Source: Olleya sp. YS
GTDB lineage: Bacteria > Bacteroidota > Bacteroidia > Flavobacteriales > Flavobacteriaceae
DNA: 64,000 nt
Assembly: GCF_029760915.1 (NCBI RefSeq)
Contig: NZ_CP121685.1
Location: forward strand, 2,753,001 to 2,817,000
Reading direction: 5' to 3'
This document shows, in pieces, positions 17,883 through 27,483 of this stretch. Both the position numbers and the translations under genes were made by a program. Within the stretch, counting starts at the first letter, position 1. Every line of letters starts with the position of its first letter. Below the pieces are notes generated by a model. That model was not told where the DNA came from. It worked only from the letters and a program-made list of their open reading frames with translations, and did no database searches.

Positions 17883-18479
17883 CTAACTTAATTTAGAGTT
17901 AATTAGATTTAAAAATTCGGTACGCGTTTCTATGTTTTCAAAAGCTCCTCTAAATCCAGAGGTCGTAGTTACCGAGTTTTGTTTTTGCACACCACGCATT
18001 TGCATACACATATGACTAGCCTCTAAAACGACAGCTACACCTTCTGGTTTTAAAGTATCATTAATACAATCTAATATTTGATGTGTTAAACGCTCCTGGA
18101 CTTGTAAACGTCTAGAAAATACATCGACAATTCTAGGTAACTTACTTAAACCTACTATGTGTCCATTTGGAATATATGCAATATGGGCTTTACCAAAAAA
18201 TGGTAAAATATGATGCTCACAAAGCGAATAAAACTCGATATCTTTTACAATTACCATATCGTTGTAATCTTCAGCAAACATGGCACCTTTAAGTATTTTG
18301 GCAGCATCTTGTGCATAGCCTTGTGTTAAAAATTGCATGGCTTTTGCAGCACGTTCTGGAGTTTTTAATAAACCTTCACGATTACTATCTTCGCCTAAAT
18401 CTTCAATAATACTTTTATAACGGTCTGTAACATCATCTGTAACTTTAATGTTATACTCTTCAAACTTTTTATATGGCAT
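17883..18479 (-). CDS. folE: GTP cyclohydrolase I
   Basis: Cytosolic enzyme converting GTP to 7,8-dihydroneopterin triphosphate, first step of tetrahydrofolate (and possibly queuosine precursor) synthesis. Zinc ligands are present: Cys and His in [21 protein letters not shown] and the second Cys in [17 protein letters not shown]. The 198-residue length is typical for type IA. Its start overlaps the end of msrA by 11 bp, so the two are translationally coupled. Confidence 0.97.
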   Translation of the reverse strand: MPYKKFEEYNIKVTDDVTDRYKSIIEDLGEDSNREGLLKTPERAAKAMQFLTQGYAQDAAKILKGAMFAEDYNDMVIVKDIEFYSLCEHHILPFFGKAHIAYIPNGHIVGLSKLPRIVDVFSRRLQVQERLTHQILDCINDTLKPEGVAVVLEASHMCMQMRGVQKQNSVTTTSGFRGAFENIETRTEFLNLINSKLS

Positions 18480-19035
18480 CTTTTGATGTGTTTTCTTTTA
18501 ATTTATTACCGTAATACGTCTTTATTTTATTGATTTTTGGATCAATAACAAATTGACAATAAGAGGCTTCTCTGTTTCTGTCATAATAAGACTGATGGTC
18601 ATCCTCAGCTACGTAAAAAGGACCTAATTCTGTTACTTCTGTAACGATTGGACTATCAAAGACCTTTTCTTTTTCTAATAATCTAATAAACGCTTCAGCT
18701 TGTTGTTTTTGAGATTCAGAATTATAAAAAATAGCCGATCGATATTGCGTACCAACGTCATGACCTTGTCTGTTTAATGTTGTTGGGTCGTGTGTTGCAA
18801 AAAAGATTTCTAACAATTCGGTATAACTCACTTTATCATCATCAAAAAATATTTGGATACCTTCTGCATGACCTGTTCTACCTGTGCAAATTTCTCTATA
18901 CGCTGGATTTTTAATTTGTCCACCTGTGTAACCAGAAACCACACGCTCTACACCATCAATTCTTAAAAACACTGCTTCGGTACACCAAAAACAACCTCCA
19001 GCAAATGTAGCAATTTGTAAATTTTTATTTTCCAT
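18469..19035 (-). CDS. msrA: Peptide-methionine (S)-S-oxide reductase
   Basis: Repairs methionine S-sulfoxide in proteins using thioredoxin. The catalytic motif GGCFWCTE has the active Cys at residue 15 and a second Cys at 18. [10 protein letters not shown]-type and [11 protein letters not shown] segments, [21 protein letters not shown] and the C-terminal region are all recognisable. There is no signal peptide, so it acts in the cytosol. It is the first gene of the msrA-folE pair. Confidence 0.97.
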   Translation of the reverse strand: MENKNLQIATFAGGCFWCTEAVFLRIDGVERVVSGYTGGQIKNPAYREICTGRTGHAEGIQIFFDDDKVSYTELLEIFFATHDPTTLNRQGHDVGTQYRSAIFYNSESQKQQAEAFIRLLEKEKVFDSPIVTEVTELGPFYVAEDDHQSYYDRNREASYCQFVIDPKINKIKTYYGNKLKENTSKDAI

Positions 19036-19133
19036 ATTGTAAAAATAACTAATTCTGTTTAGGATATGTAAGTAATGAGGTGAACAAAATGGAGATTTAA
19101 CGTTTAATTATGAGTTTATTTTAGCATCAAATT

Positions 19134-19141
19134 TAGTTTTG
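19134..19141 (+). promoter_or_regulatory. Candidate -7 box of the DUF5916 gene
   Basis: TAGTTTTG matches TAnnTTTG, 69 bp before the ATG. No -33 TTG at usual spacing. Confidence 0.35.
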
Positions 19142-19210
19142 TAATATCATACTGTAACAAAGTAAAAAAAACAAAGTCTTTAAACAGTAACCATCAATCA
19201 AAAAAACCAA

Positions 19211-21667
19211 ATGAAAACTTATCTAGTTTTATTCTTCGCTTTAGTTATTTCTTTTCAAATAAAAGCACAAGACAAAAAAACATATCAAATAGAACGTACG
19301 GATTCGCCTCCAAAAATTGATGGCGTTCTAGACGATAAAGCTTGGATTGATGCGCAAGTGGCTACAGACTTTACCGAGTTTAGACCTGATGTTGGTGATA
19401 CTGCAGCAGAACATAAAAAAACAAAGGTTAGAATGACATATGATGATTCTGGTATTTACGTAGCAGCATATTGTTATGATGATCCTGAAGATATCATGCG
19501 TCAATTTACACAACGTGATAATTTTGGGCAATCCGATTTTTTTGCAGTTATTTTTAATCCAAATAATGACGCACAAAACAATACAGAATTTTTTGTATTT
19601 AGTTCTGGCACACAAGCAGATGCTGTGGAAAGCCCTAATATTGGTGAAGATTTTGGGTGGAATGCAGTTTGGGAAAGCAGCGTTAACATTGTTGATGACG
19701 GATGGATTGTCGAGATTAAAATCCCGTATCGTTCCCTTCGTTTTACACAACAAGAGGATCCAACTTGGGGCATTCAATTTCATAGACATTACAGAAAAAC
19801 GCGCGAGCAAATGACATGGAATGCTATTGATGTGACCAAGGGTAACATTGGATTATATAATGCAGAATTAAAAGGCATAAAAAACATAACACCTCCAACC
19901 AGATTAAGCTTTTTTCCATATGCTTCAGGATTAGTCAGTACGTTTGATGGTGAAACAGATACCGATTTAGCAGCAGGTTTAGATATTAAATATGGTATTA
20001 CTGAAAACATTACGTTGGATGCGACTTTAATACCTGATTTTAGTCAAGCTGGTTTTGATAATGTCGAATTAAATCTAGGTCCTTTTGAACAACAATTTGC
20101 TGAACAACGACAGTTTTTTACTGAAGGTGTTGATTTGTTTAGTAAAGGAAATCTATTCTACTCAAGACGTATTGGTGATAGACCATCTGGACGTGTTAAC
20201 TTAAATAGTAACGAGTCTATTGAAGAGTTTCCAGAGAAAGTACAACTACTTAATGCTGTAAAAGTATCTGGTCGTACTAAAAAAGGATTAGGGATTGGTT
20301 TTTTTAATGCCATTACAGATAAAACAGAAGTAGCCATTACTAATAATGACACTGGAGAAAGACGTAAACAAGTTGTAGAACCTTTGGCTAACTATAACAT
20401 TATGGTTTTAGACCAACAGTTTAACAAAAACTCGTCAGTAACACTAATAAACACAAATGTTACAAGAAATGGAGATTTTAGAGATGCCAATGTTACAGGA
20501 TTATTATTGGATGTACTAAATAAAAAAAATACATATGGTGCAATTGGTCAAGTAAAAATGAGCACGTTTAACGACGTCCCTAACAAAGAAAATGGATATA
20601 ATGCCTTTTTTAGAGTTGGAAAAGCAAGTGGTAAATTTAGATACAGTGTAGACTATAGTTATGCAGATGAAAATTATGATATTAACGATTTAGGTATCTT
20701 ATTTAGAAACAACTACAGCAATTTTGGTGCGGATGTTAGCTACCGTATTTTTGAGCCTAGTAAGCTCTTTAACCAAATGTACATTGGTAGTTGGATAAAC
20801 TATAGACAATTAGCTAACCCTAATACATATACTGGTGGAAATGTTGGATTTAATTTTAATGCACAAAGTAAAAAGTTACACAATTTTGGTATAAATGCAA
20901 ATTGGAACTACGGAAAGCAGTATGATTATTTTGAACCTAGAAACGGATTTGATAGCTTTTTTATAACTGAAGATTATGCACAATCTAATATATGGATGTC
21001 TAGTAATTATAACTTATTTTTTGCATTAGATGCTAATTTTGGATATGGTCAGTTTTTAGACGACGATAGAAAAAACTTTAACAACTGGTGGTTTGGATTA
21101 AATCCAAGATTTAAATTCAATGAAAATTTCTTGTTAGTATTAGGATTTGATTATGATAATTACTCGGCAGACAGAGGTTATGTCAATGGACAAGATATTG
21201 ATGATAGAATCATTTTTGGACAACGTGATCGTATAGATATAGAAGCAAGCATTTCTGGAAGTTATAACTTTAATCCATTTAATGCATTAACCTTAAGTTT
21301 TAGAAACTACTTAAGTACAGTAACTTACGATGACAACCTGTATGTTTTACAAGACAATGGTTACTTAAGAGAATCTGAAATTTATACAAAAAGCACAGTA
21401 AATGGTGACCCAAATTTTGATCCAGATATCAATTTTAATACATGGAATTTAGATTTAAGTTACACGTGGCAATTTGCACCTGGAAGTCAATTAACTGCTT
21501 TATACAGAAATCAAATTTTTAATTTTTCTAATAACTCTGAAGCTGGATTTTTCGACAGTATGGACGATTTGTTTAAGCAAGAACAACGCAATACGTTTTC
21601 TTTAAGGTTAGTATACTTTATAGATTACAACGATTTAAAAAATGTCCTAAAAAAGAAAACCTCATAA
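19211..21667 (+). CDS. DUF5916 outer-membrane protein with CBM9-like N-terminal domain
   Basis: 818 residues with a signal peptide (to about residue 20). Residues 25-215 form a carbohydrate-binding family 9-like domain (IDGVLDDKAWIDAQ, RMTYDDSGIYVAAYCYDDPEDI, GWIVEIKIPYRSLRF). The rest is a DUF5916 region predicted as an outer-membrane beta-barrel, with the DATLIPDFSQ and EQRQFFTEG signatures and a final strand NTFSLRLVYFIDY. Related proteins appear in many Bacteroidota, often without polysaccharide loci, and the substrate is unknown. No glycoside hydrolase or SusCD genes are nearby. It lies 50 bp ahead of lolD, but the link between the two is uncertain. Confidence 0.87.
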   Translation: MKTYLVLFFALVISFQIKAQDKKTYQIERTDSPPKIDGVLDDKAWIDAQVATDFTEFRPDVGDTAAEHKKTKVRMTYDDSGIYVAAYCYDDPEDIMRQFTQRDNFGQSDFFAVIFNPNNDAQNNTEFFVFSSGTQADAVESPNIGEDFGWNAVWESSVNIVDDGWIVEIKIPYRSLRFTQQEDPTWGIQFHRHYRKTREQMTWNAIDVTKGNIGLYNAELKGIKNITPPTRLSFFPYASGLVSTFDGETDTDLAAGLDIKYGITENITLDATLIPDFSQAGFDNVELNLGPFEQQFAEQRQFFTEGVDLFSKGNLFYSRRIGDRPSGRVNLNSNESIEEFPEKVQLLNAVKVSGRTKKGLGIGFFNAITDKTEVAITNNDTGERRKQVVEPLANYNIMVLDQQFNKNSSVTLINTNVTRNGDFRDANVTGLLLDVLNKKNTYGAIGQVKMSTFNDVPNKENGYNAFFRVGKASGKFRYSVDYSYADENYDINDLGILFRNNYSNFGADVSYRIFEPSKLFNQMYIGSWINYRQLANPNTYTGGNVGFNFNAQSKKLHNFGINANWNYGKQYDYFEPRNGFDSFFITEDYAQSNIWMSSNYNLFFALDANFGYGQFLDDDRKNFNNWWFGLNPRFKFNENFLLVLGFDYDNYSADRGYVNGQDIDDRIIFGQRDRIDIEASISGSYNFNPFNALTLSFRNYLSTVTYDDNLYVLQDNGYLRESEIYTKSTVNGDPNFDPDINFNTWNLDLSYTWQFAPGSQLTALYRNQIFNFSNNSEAGFFDSMDDLFKQEQRNTFSLRLVYFIDYNDLKNVLKKKTS

Positions 21668-21717
21668 ATTGTTATTAATAGCTTAAAGTAGTAATTTCAT
21701 AGCTTTAAAATCAATCT

Positions 21718-22377
21718 ATGATTCAAGCAAAAAATATTCATAAATATTATGGCGATTTACATGTTTTAAAAGGTGTAGATGTTCATATCAAAAAAGGTGA
21801 AATAGTATCTATTGTAGGCGCCTCTGGTGCAGGAAAAACAACTTTACTTCAAATATTAGGAACCTTAGATTTTATTGAAAATAAAACCGAAAGTCAGTTA
21901 ATTATAAACGGTACTCCAGTTACAAGTTTAACCGAAAAGCAATTAGCACAATTTAGAAATACGCATATCGGATTTATATTTCAGTTTCACCAATTACTAC
22001 CAGAATTTACAGCTTTGGAGAATGTGTGCATTCCTGCTTTTATCAAAGGGACTTCTAAAACTGAAGCCGAAACACGAGCAAAAGAACTATTAGACTTTTT
22101 AGGCTTATCGCAGAGATACAACCACAAACCTAGCGAGTTATCTGGTGGTGAGCAGCAACGCGTTGCTGTAGCACGTGCTTTAGTTAATAATCCAGAATTA
22201 ATTTTTGCAGATGAACCTTCTGGAAATCTAGATAGCGAAAGTGCAGAAAACCTACACAACCTATTCTTTAAATTGCGTGATCAATTTGGACAAACCTTTG
22301 TTATTGTAACGCACAATGAAGAATTAGCTAATCTTGCTGACCTAAAATTAACAATGATAGATGGTAAAATAGTGTAA
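21718..22377 (+). CDS. LolD-like ABC transporter ATP-binding protein
   Basis: ATPase subunit of an ABC transporter of the LolD/MacB class, which extracts lipoproteins from the inner membrane or drives mechanotransmission. Walker [10 protein letters not shown] is near residue 38, the Q-loop lies in [18 protein letters not shown], the signature [15 protein letters not shown] near 140 and Walker [14 protein letters not shown] near 160. At 219 residues it is a bare nucleotide-binding domain. No LolC/E permease is next to it, so the partner must be elsewhere. The following gene starts 3 bp later. Confidence 0.9.
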   Translation: MIQAKNIHKYYGDLHVLKGVDVHIKKGEIVSIVGASGAGKTTLLQILGTLDFIENKTESQLIINGTPVTSLTEKQLAQFRNTHIGFIFQFHQLLPEFTALENVCIPAFIKGTSKTEAETRAKELLDFLGLSQRYNHKPSELSGGEQQRVAVARALVNNPELIFADEPSGNLDSESAENLHNLFFKLRDQFGQTFVIVTHNEELANLADLKLTMIDGKIV

Positions 22378-22380
22378 CAC

Positions 22381-22938
22381 ATGAAAGCATTATTTTATTC
22401 CATCTTAGATTACGTTAAAAATCCACGTTTAAAACAATTAAAACACACAACTGTACAGCAAAAATTAAGTATTGTTTTTGCTTGTATTCCCATTTGCATT
22501 GGCTTAGGTCTTAGTTTTGGACTACTAATAAGTATTATGGAAGTTTTGGGCGTTTATAATTCTGACTCACACGCTATAAACAAATTAATGGAGGAGGAAT
22601 CTCCAGTCTACATTTTACTAACAGCAGTAATACTAGCTCCTATTATAGAAGAATTTATTTTTAGAGGACCATTAACCCTTTTTAGTAAGAAGTACTTTAA
22701 ACTAGGATTTTACGTTTTAGCTATAGTATTTGGGTATGTGCATCTTTTTAATTTTGAAATTACAACTAAAATACTTGTATTATCTCCATTATTTGTAGCG
22801 CCTCAAATTATAATAGGCTTGGTTTTTGGGTATGTTCGCGTCCGATTAGGATTAGTGTATTCTATATTATTACATGGATGTTATAATGGTGTATTAATGA
22901 TTCCAGCGGTTTTATTTATGGAACAAGCTTTAAAATAA
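22381..22938 (+). CDS. CPBP family intramembrane metalloprotease
   Basis: 185-residue membrane protein of the CPBP/Abi (Rce1-like) family, glutamic-type intramembrane proteases. The catalytic motif E90-E91-F-I-F-R95-G is preceded by a hydrophobic helix, and the downstream conserved His residues occur in FGYVHLFNF (His121) and SILLHGCYN (His165). Five or so transmembrane helices are expected. In bacteria members have been tied to bacteriocin self-immunity or protein processing; nothing here defines the substrate. It lies between lolD (3 bp) and the TIGR02757 gene (TAATG overlap), so the three form one operon. Confidence 0.9.
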   Translation: MKALFYSILDYVKNPRLKQLKHTTVQQKLSIVFACIPICIGLGLSFGLLISIMEVLGVYNSDSHAINKLMEEESPVYILLTAVILAPIIEEFIFRGPLTLFSKKYFKLGFYVLAIVFGYVHLFNFEITTKILVLSPLFVAPQIIIGLVFGYVRVRLGLVYSILLHGCYNGVLMIPAVLFMEQALK

Positions 22939-23702
22939 TGACTAAAAAAGACCTTAAAGATTTTCTAGACCAAAAGGTAATACTTTACAACACACCAAAG
23001 TTTATTGATAGTGATCCTATTCAAATTCCACATTTATACACTAAAAAGGAAGATATAGAAATTGCAGGTTTTTTAAGTGCTACTATTGCTTGGGGAAACC
23101 GAAAAAGCATTATCAATAATGCACATAAAATGATGCAATTATTAGACAATAGTCCTTACGACTTTGTAATGCATCATCAAGAGTCTGACTTAGAAAAATT
23201 AGAATCTTTTGTACATCGTACCTTTAACGGTATAGATTTTATAACTTTTATAAAAGGATTACAGCACATTTATTCTAACCATGACGGTTTAGAAGCTGTA
23301 TTTGCTAAACACGCGCAAAAGGATAGCTTACAAGCGTCTATTCATTATTTTAAATCTATTTTTTTTCAGATAGACCATTTACAACGTACACAAAAACACA
23401 TTAGTGATCCCTTAAAAAATAGTGCTGCTAAACGTATTAATATGTTTTTACGTTGGATGGTTAGACCCAATAACACTAATGTGGACTTAGGTATTTGGAC
23501 TAGCCTCTCTCCTGCTCAACTCTCATGTCCTTTAGATGTGCATTCTGGAAATGTCGCTAGAAAATTAGGACTTCTTAAGCGTAAACAAAACGATGGAAAA
23601 GCATTAGCAGAATTAGACCAATCATTAAGACAATTAGACCCAAATGATCCAGTTAAATATGACTTTGCGTTGTTTGGATTAGGTGTTTTTGAAAAGTTTT
23701 AA
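22938..23702 (+). CDS. TIGR02757 family protein
   Basis: 254-residue soluble protein. The pattern (IQIPHLYTKKEDIEIAGFLSA, IAWGNRKSIINNA, FLRWMVRPNNTNVDLGIW, CPLDVHSGNVARKLGLL and NDPVKYDFALFGLGV, abbreviated from longer runs) fits the TIGR02757 family, which shares features with helix-hairpin-helix DNA glycosylases: the D-V-H-S-G-N segment resembles the catalytic region of that fold. No enzymatic activity has been assigned to my knowledge. Its ATG overlaps the stop of the CPBP protease gene by one base. Confidence 0.85.
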   Translation: MTKKDLKDFLDQKVILYNTPKFIDSDPIQIPHLYTKKEDIEIAGFLSATIAWGNRKSIINNAHKMMQLLDNSPYDFVMHHQESDLEKLESFVHRTFNGIDFITFIKGLQHIYSNHDGLEAVFAKHAQKDSLQASIHYFKSIFFQIDHLQRTQKHISDPLKNSAAKRINMFLRWMVRPNNTNVDLGIWTSLSPAQLSCPLDVHSGNVARKLGLLKRKQNDGKALAELDQSLRQLDPNDPVKYDFALFGLGVFEKF

Positions 23703-23763
23703 CGAAATATAACTAATTATCAGTATTTTCGTTTGTGTGTACAACGTAAATGAAGCTTACTAA

Positions 23764-24960
23764 ATGATCAAGCCTGAATTCCCTAAGAACGAGCATGAGC
23801 GTATCTCATGCGTTAAAGAATATAAATTACTTGACACACTTCCAGAGAGTGATTTTGATAATATTACTAGCTTAGTCGCTACCATTTGTAATGTTCCGAT
23901 CTCATTAATTACTTTATTAGATACAGAACGTAATTTTTTAAAGTCACATCATGGTGTAGACATACAAGAATCACCAAGAGATATTTCATTTTGTGGACAT
24001 GCCATTTTACAGGATGATGATATTTTTATTGTTGAAGATTCTAGAAAAGACAAGCGATTCCATGACAACCCTTTGGTAGAAGGTTTTAAAGCCATTTTTT
24101 ATGCTGGTGTACCTTTAAGAAATGAAGAAGGATTAGCTTTAGGCACTTTGTGTATTTACGATCACGAACCTAGACAACTTACCGATTTACAAAAAAAAGC
24201 ATTAGTAACTATTGCAAAACAAGTTATGAATTTGTTTGATTTAAGACTGAATAACAGGTTATTAGATGAAACTAAACAAGAATTAACAGATAGAAATACT
24301 GAGCTTAATAAGTTTGCTAGTCATGTCTCGCATGATTTGAAATCGCCTTTAGCCAATATTATTTCGTTAACCAATTTTTTAAAAGAAGAAGAAGGAAATA
24401 GTTTTACTGAAGAATCTGTTGAATACATTAATTTTATTGAAGAATCTGCCGAATCTTTGAAAAATTACATAGACGGAATCTTAATTCATTATAAGGCTAA
24501 TGAACTTTTAAATGCAGATAAAGAAAACATAAGTATTCAAAAATTATTTGAAGATGTGCAACGTATACATTTGTTAGATACTGAGCATTTACAGATTGAA
24601 AATGTACAACATAATGCATTTATAAACAAAGCTGCAGCCACACAAGTATTGTTAAACTTAGTAGATAACGCTTTAAAATATAATAATAAACCTAGTCCTA
24701 AAGTTATTTTAGCTTTTTCAGAAAATGCGGATTATTACCTATTTAAGGTTACAGATAATGGTAATGGTATTGCTAAAGAGCAGCAAAACGAGGTGTTTAA
24801 ATTATTTAACAACAATAATCAAATAGACGCTAAGGGTAATAAAGGAACAGGTATTGGGTTATTTACCGTAAAAAGTTTAGTGAAAAAACTTGGAGGTACT
24901 ATTTCATTAAAATCTGAAATTGGTAAAGGCAGCACGTTTCAATTTACCATAGCAAAATAA
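23764..24960 (+). CDS. Soluble GAF-domain sensor histidine kinase
   Basis: 398 residues without a transmembrane segment. A GAF sensor domain spans about 20-160 (ISLITLLDTERNFLKSHHG, SFCGHAILQ, FYAGVPLRNEEGLALGTLC). A HisKA dimerisation domain follows, with the phosphorylatable His190 in SHDLKSPLANI, then an HATPase domain with N-box LNLVDNALKY, G1 TDNGNGIA and G2 GNKGTGIGLFTVKSL. It is an orphan kinase: no response regulator gene is adjacent. The GAF domain contains Cys and His residues (FCGHA) found in many related cytosolic sensors, but a bound cofactor cannot be deduced. Confidence 0.93.
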   Translation: MIKPEFPKNEHERISCVKEYKLLDTLPESDFDNITSLVATICNVPISLITLLDTERNFLKSHHGVDIQESPRDISFCGHAILQDDDIFIVEDSRKDKRFHDNPLVEGFKAIFYAGVPLRNEEGLALGTLCIYDHEPRQLTDLQKKALVTIAKQVMNLFDLRLNNRLLDETKQELTDRNTELNKFASHVSHDLKSPLANIISLTNFLKEEEGNSFTEESVEYINFIEESAESLKNYIDGILIHYKANELLNADKENISIQKLFEDVQRIHLLDTEHLQIENVQHNAFINKAAATQVLLNLVDNALKYNNKPSPKVILAFSENADYYLFKVTDNGNGIAKEQQNEVFKLFNNNNQIDAKGNKGTGIGLFTVKSLVKKLGGTISLKSEIGKGSTFQFTIAK

Positions 24961-24961
24961 A

Positions 24962-24989
24962 AAAAGCCTAATCTTTCAATTAGGCTTTT
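24962..24989. terminator. Bidirectional terminator between convergent genes
   Basis: A perfect 11-bp stem (24962-24972 with 24979-24989) with a 6-nt loop; A-rich on one side and T-rich on the other. Confidence 0.85.
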
Positions 24990-25007
24990 ATATGTTTAGT
25001 GTTTACA

Positions 25008-25334
25008 TCAGGATTTCCTCATGTGTTTTATTAACTTTTTAGTTAAGGTTTCTTGGTCTTTATACAAAGTACCACTCATCCCTAAGCATTGTCCATCTTT
25101 TAACATCATAGACTTACCATCCTTAGTTACATAAGTACCATCTGTTTTTACTACAGTTTCATTATTAAGCTTCAAATCTGCTTTTAAAGGTGTTACACCA
25201 TCTACTGTGTAATGAAACACTTTGCTATCTAATAAAATTACGTAATTAGCATCCTCAAGCTTATTAGACTCTTGAGCGATTAAGGAATTTGCACCTAAAA
25301 ATAAAGTAAATGCAATAAGAATTAATTTTTTCAT
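25008..25334 (-). CDS. Small secreted protein, DUF6799-like
   Basis: 108 residues: a signal peptide to about residue 20 (ANSLIAQ cleavage region) followed by a compact beta-rich domain with two similar halves (VKTDGTYVTKDGKSMMLKDGQ). The repeated K/T-D-G-T-Y and K-D-G-x5-L-K-D-G-Q pattern fits the DUF6799 family as I remember it, whose function is unknown. It ends at the shared terminator with the histidine kinase gene. Confidence 0.7.
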   Translation of the reverse strand: MKKLILIAFTLFLGANSLIAQESNKLEDANYVILLDSKVFHYTVDGVTPLKADLKLNNETVVKTDGTYVTKDGKSMMLKDGQCLGMSGTLYKDQETLTKKLIKHMRKS

Positions 25335-25438
25335 TGTTATATATTTTTTAGTTTATTAGTTTTAAAAATTTACAACGTGTTGTAAATAATCACTAATTTA
25401 AACATTTCAACTACCATGCCAAACTATTTTTTAATTAA

Positions 25439-27334
25439 TTATCCTTTAAGCCAAGCTTGTCTTGTTGCTTTTTGTGTTTGAGTTGCATTTGGATCTTCCG
25501 CTAATTTGTTTCCTGTGGTATAAGATTGCGTAGTTTTTGTTTTAATAACAATTTCTTGTCCATCTCTATCTAAAACAACATTAATATCAGTTCCAGGCTG
25601 CCACATATACATACTTGTTAAAATTTGTTGTGCTGTACTTAAGTTTAATTCTTTACCATCTACAGATTTAATCACATCACCTGGTAACACACCATTGTCT
25701 GCCCAAAAACTATTGTCTTTTACTGCTTCGCTAAATGGTATTGTCATTGTCTCTCTGTTTGGTGCAAAAATCAATACACCATCGTTTTGTATATAGTTGG
25801 TTTTTACGCGACCACTATCCATAGTTAATCCAACTTTTTCAAAAAATTTAGAATAGTCAATCGGTGTACCTCCAACAACATGCGTGTTTAAAAATTCACC
25901 AACACTTGGATAGGTCATTGCAGTAATTTCTTCAATTAACTTATCATCTTCAAAAGGTTTGTTCTTACCGTATTTATTAGATAATTCTTTCATTAAAGAT
26001 AAAATTCCACGGTTACCATTACTCTCTTCGCGCATAAGTATGTCAATACACATTCCGATTAAAGCACCTTTCATATAAACATTGTAGTATTGTGGTGCAT
26101 AAGGATCATCTAACACATTTTCACTCATTTCTGTAAAACTCATACTGTCGTTCATGTTAGAAGCTGTTTGAATTTTACTTAAAATATCACCATAAAATTC
26201 TTCTTCATCAATCAAACCTTGATCTACCTGAAATAAGGTTGCAAAATACTCAGTTACACCTTCGTACATCCATAAATGCTTAGAAAATGTTGGCTGGTTG
26301 TAATCAAAATAATGCACGTCTTCTGAGTGTACACTTAAAGGTGTTACAATATGAAAAAACTCATGCGACACCACATCTATCATACTTTCAGCTAAAGCTT
26401 CAAAAGGCATACTTTCGCTTAAAACAACAACTGTTGATGTGTGATGCTCTAAAGCTCCAAATCCTTTTGGTGATTCTGGTTTACCTTCAGATAAGTATAA
26501 ATAAATGTCATATCTAGGTGTGCTATTAATGTCTCCTAAGTAGGTTTTTTGTGCTTGCATCATTTTTTCCATAACAGATTTAATTTGTGCTGCACTATGT
26601 ACTTTGTTTGGAGAATAGACACTTAATACTATTTTGATATCACCAACTTGAAACTCTTCAACATCCAAATCACCATAAAACATTGGGTTATCTGTAATAT
26701 CAAAGTAACGTGGAGCAAAATAACTTGAAGTTACCAACTGACCGTCTTTACTAGTTGTTTTACCTGTTTCTTGCAGTGCAGAAGTACGCTTGAAACTTGC
26801 TGGAGCAGTCACATCTAAACTATATTGACTGTCTTTTAAATTATCAAAATACCCAATAAAACCATGTAAATTTAACACGTAGTTGGTTGACTCTATATTT
26901 GTTCCTGCAGGAGAAAAAGGAACCTCTCCACCTATTCCACCACCAGAATTTGCTTCTTGATCAAAAGTATCATTAGCATTGTAGGTAATGTAGTCTAATT
27001 CTGTAGCATTAGAAATGGCCCACGTATTAGTATCAACTTTATTAGTTGCTAATTCGTTTCCTTTATAATCAAATGCTTTAAAATCGTCTATATATTTACC
27101 AAAGTCGCTTACAGAGTAGGTTCCTTGTACTACTCTTGGTAATCTGTAAGTTACTGTTTCTTCTGTAAAACGTCCTGGATTGATAGTTACAGGAGCTTTG
27201 TCGTTAACAACTTTAGATAAATCTATAGTTGTTGCAATTGGAGTTTGAGACGCTAATTTGTCCGTAGTTTTTGTTCCACCACAACCCACTAATAAAAGTC
27301 CTGCTGCAATAGTTGTTAATAAAAGTTTTTTCAT
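25439..27334 (-). CDS. M61 family metallopeptidase with PDZ domain (lipoprotein)
   Basis: 631-residue lipoprotein (LLVGCGG, acylated Cys18) of the glycyl aminopeptidase family M61. An N-terminal beta-sandwich domain (35-215) precedes a thermolysin-like catalytic domain with H324-E325-F-F-H328 and the third zinc ligand E358 in YEGVTEYF. The PDZ domain covers about 530-605 (VLPGDVIKSVDGKEL). The family removes N-terminal Gly/Ala and the PDZ domain binds substrate C-termini. It should act in the envelope. Monocistronic, with a good promoter at 27374-27400, divergent from the BatA operon. Confidence 0.95.
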   Translation of the reverse strand: MKKLLLTTIAAGLLLVGCGGTKTTDKLASQTPIATTIDLSKVVNDKAPVTINPGRFTEETVTYRLPRVVQGTYSVSDFGKYIDDFKAFDYKGNELATNKVDTNTWAISNATELDYITYNANDTFDQEANSGGGIGGEVPFSPAGTNIESTNYVLNLHGFIGYFDNLKDSQYSLDVTAPASFKRTSALQETGKTTSKDGQLVTSSYFAPRYFDITDNPMFYGDLDVEEFQVGDIKIVLSVYSPNKVHSAAQIKSVMEKMMQAQKTYLGDINSTPRYDIYLYLSEGKPESPKGFGALEHHTSTVVVLSESMPFEALAESMIDVVSHEFFHIVTPLSVHSEDVHYFDYNQPTFSKHLWMYEGVTEYFATLFQVDQGLIDEEEFYGDILSKIQTASNMNDSMSFTEMSENVLDDPYAPQYYNVYMKGALIGMCIDILMREESNGNRGILSLMKELSNKYGKNKPFEDDKLIEEITAMTYPSVGEFLNTHVVGGTPIDYSKFFEKVGLTMDSGRVKTNYIQNDGVLIFAPNRETMTIPFSEAVKDNSFWADNGVLPGDVIKSVDGKELNLSTAQQILTSMYMWQPGTDINVVLDRDGQEIVIKTKTTQSYTTGNKLAEDPNATQTQKATRQAWLKG

Positions 27335-27373
27335 TGTATGTTATTTTGTTAATGGTCTTAGTTAAAAGACGTT

Positions 27374-27400
27374 CAAATGTAAAATTTGTTACAGAATCAA
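27374..27400 (-). promoter_or_regulatory. Promoter of the M61 peptidase gene
   Basis: On the minus strand, TTG (27400-27398), 16 bp, then TACATTTG (27381-27374) is close to the Bacteroidota consensus. It lies 40 bp upstream of the M61 start. Confidence 0.55.
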
Positions 27401-27459
27401 TACACTAAGATTTTGTTAAAATGTTAATTTGCAGATAGCAATTATATAAAAGCAATTAT

Positions 27460-27467
27460 TATCTTTG
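27460..27467 (+). promoter_or_regulatory. Candidate -7 box of the BatA operon
   Basis: TATCTTTG matches TAnnTTTG and ends 16 bp before the ATG at 27484. The nearest TTG upstream is 28 bp away, longer than the usual spacing. Confidence 0.45.
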
Positions 27468-27483
27468 ACAAACTTTAAATTTA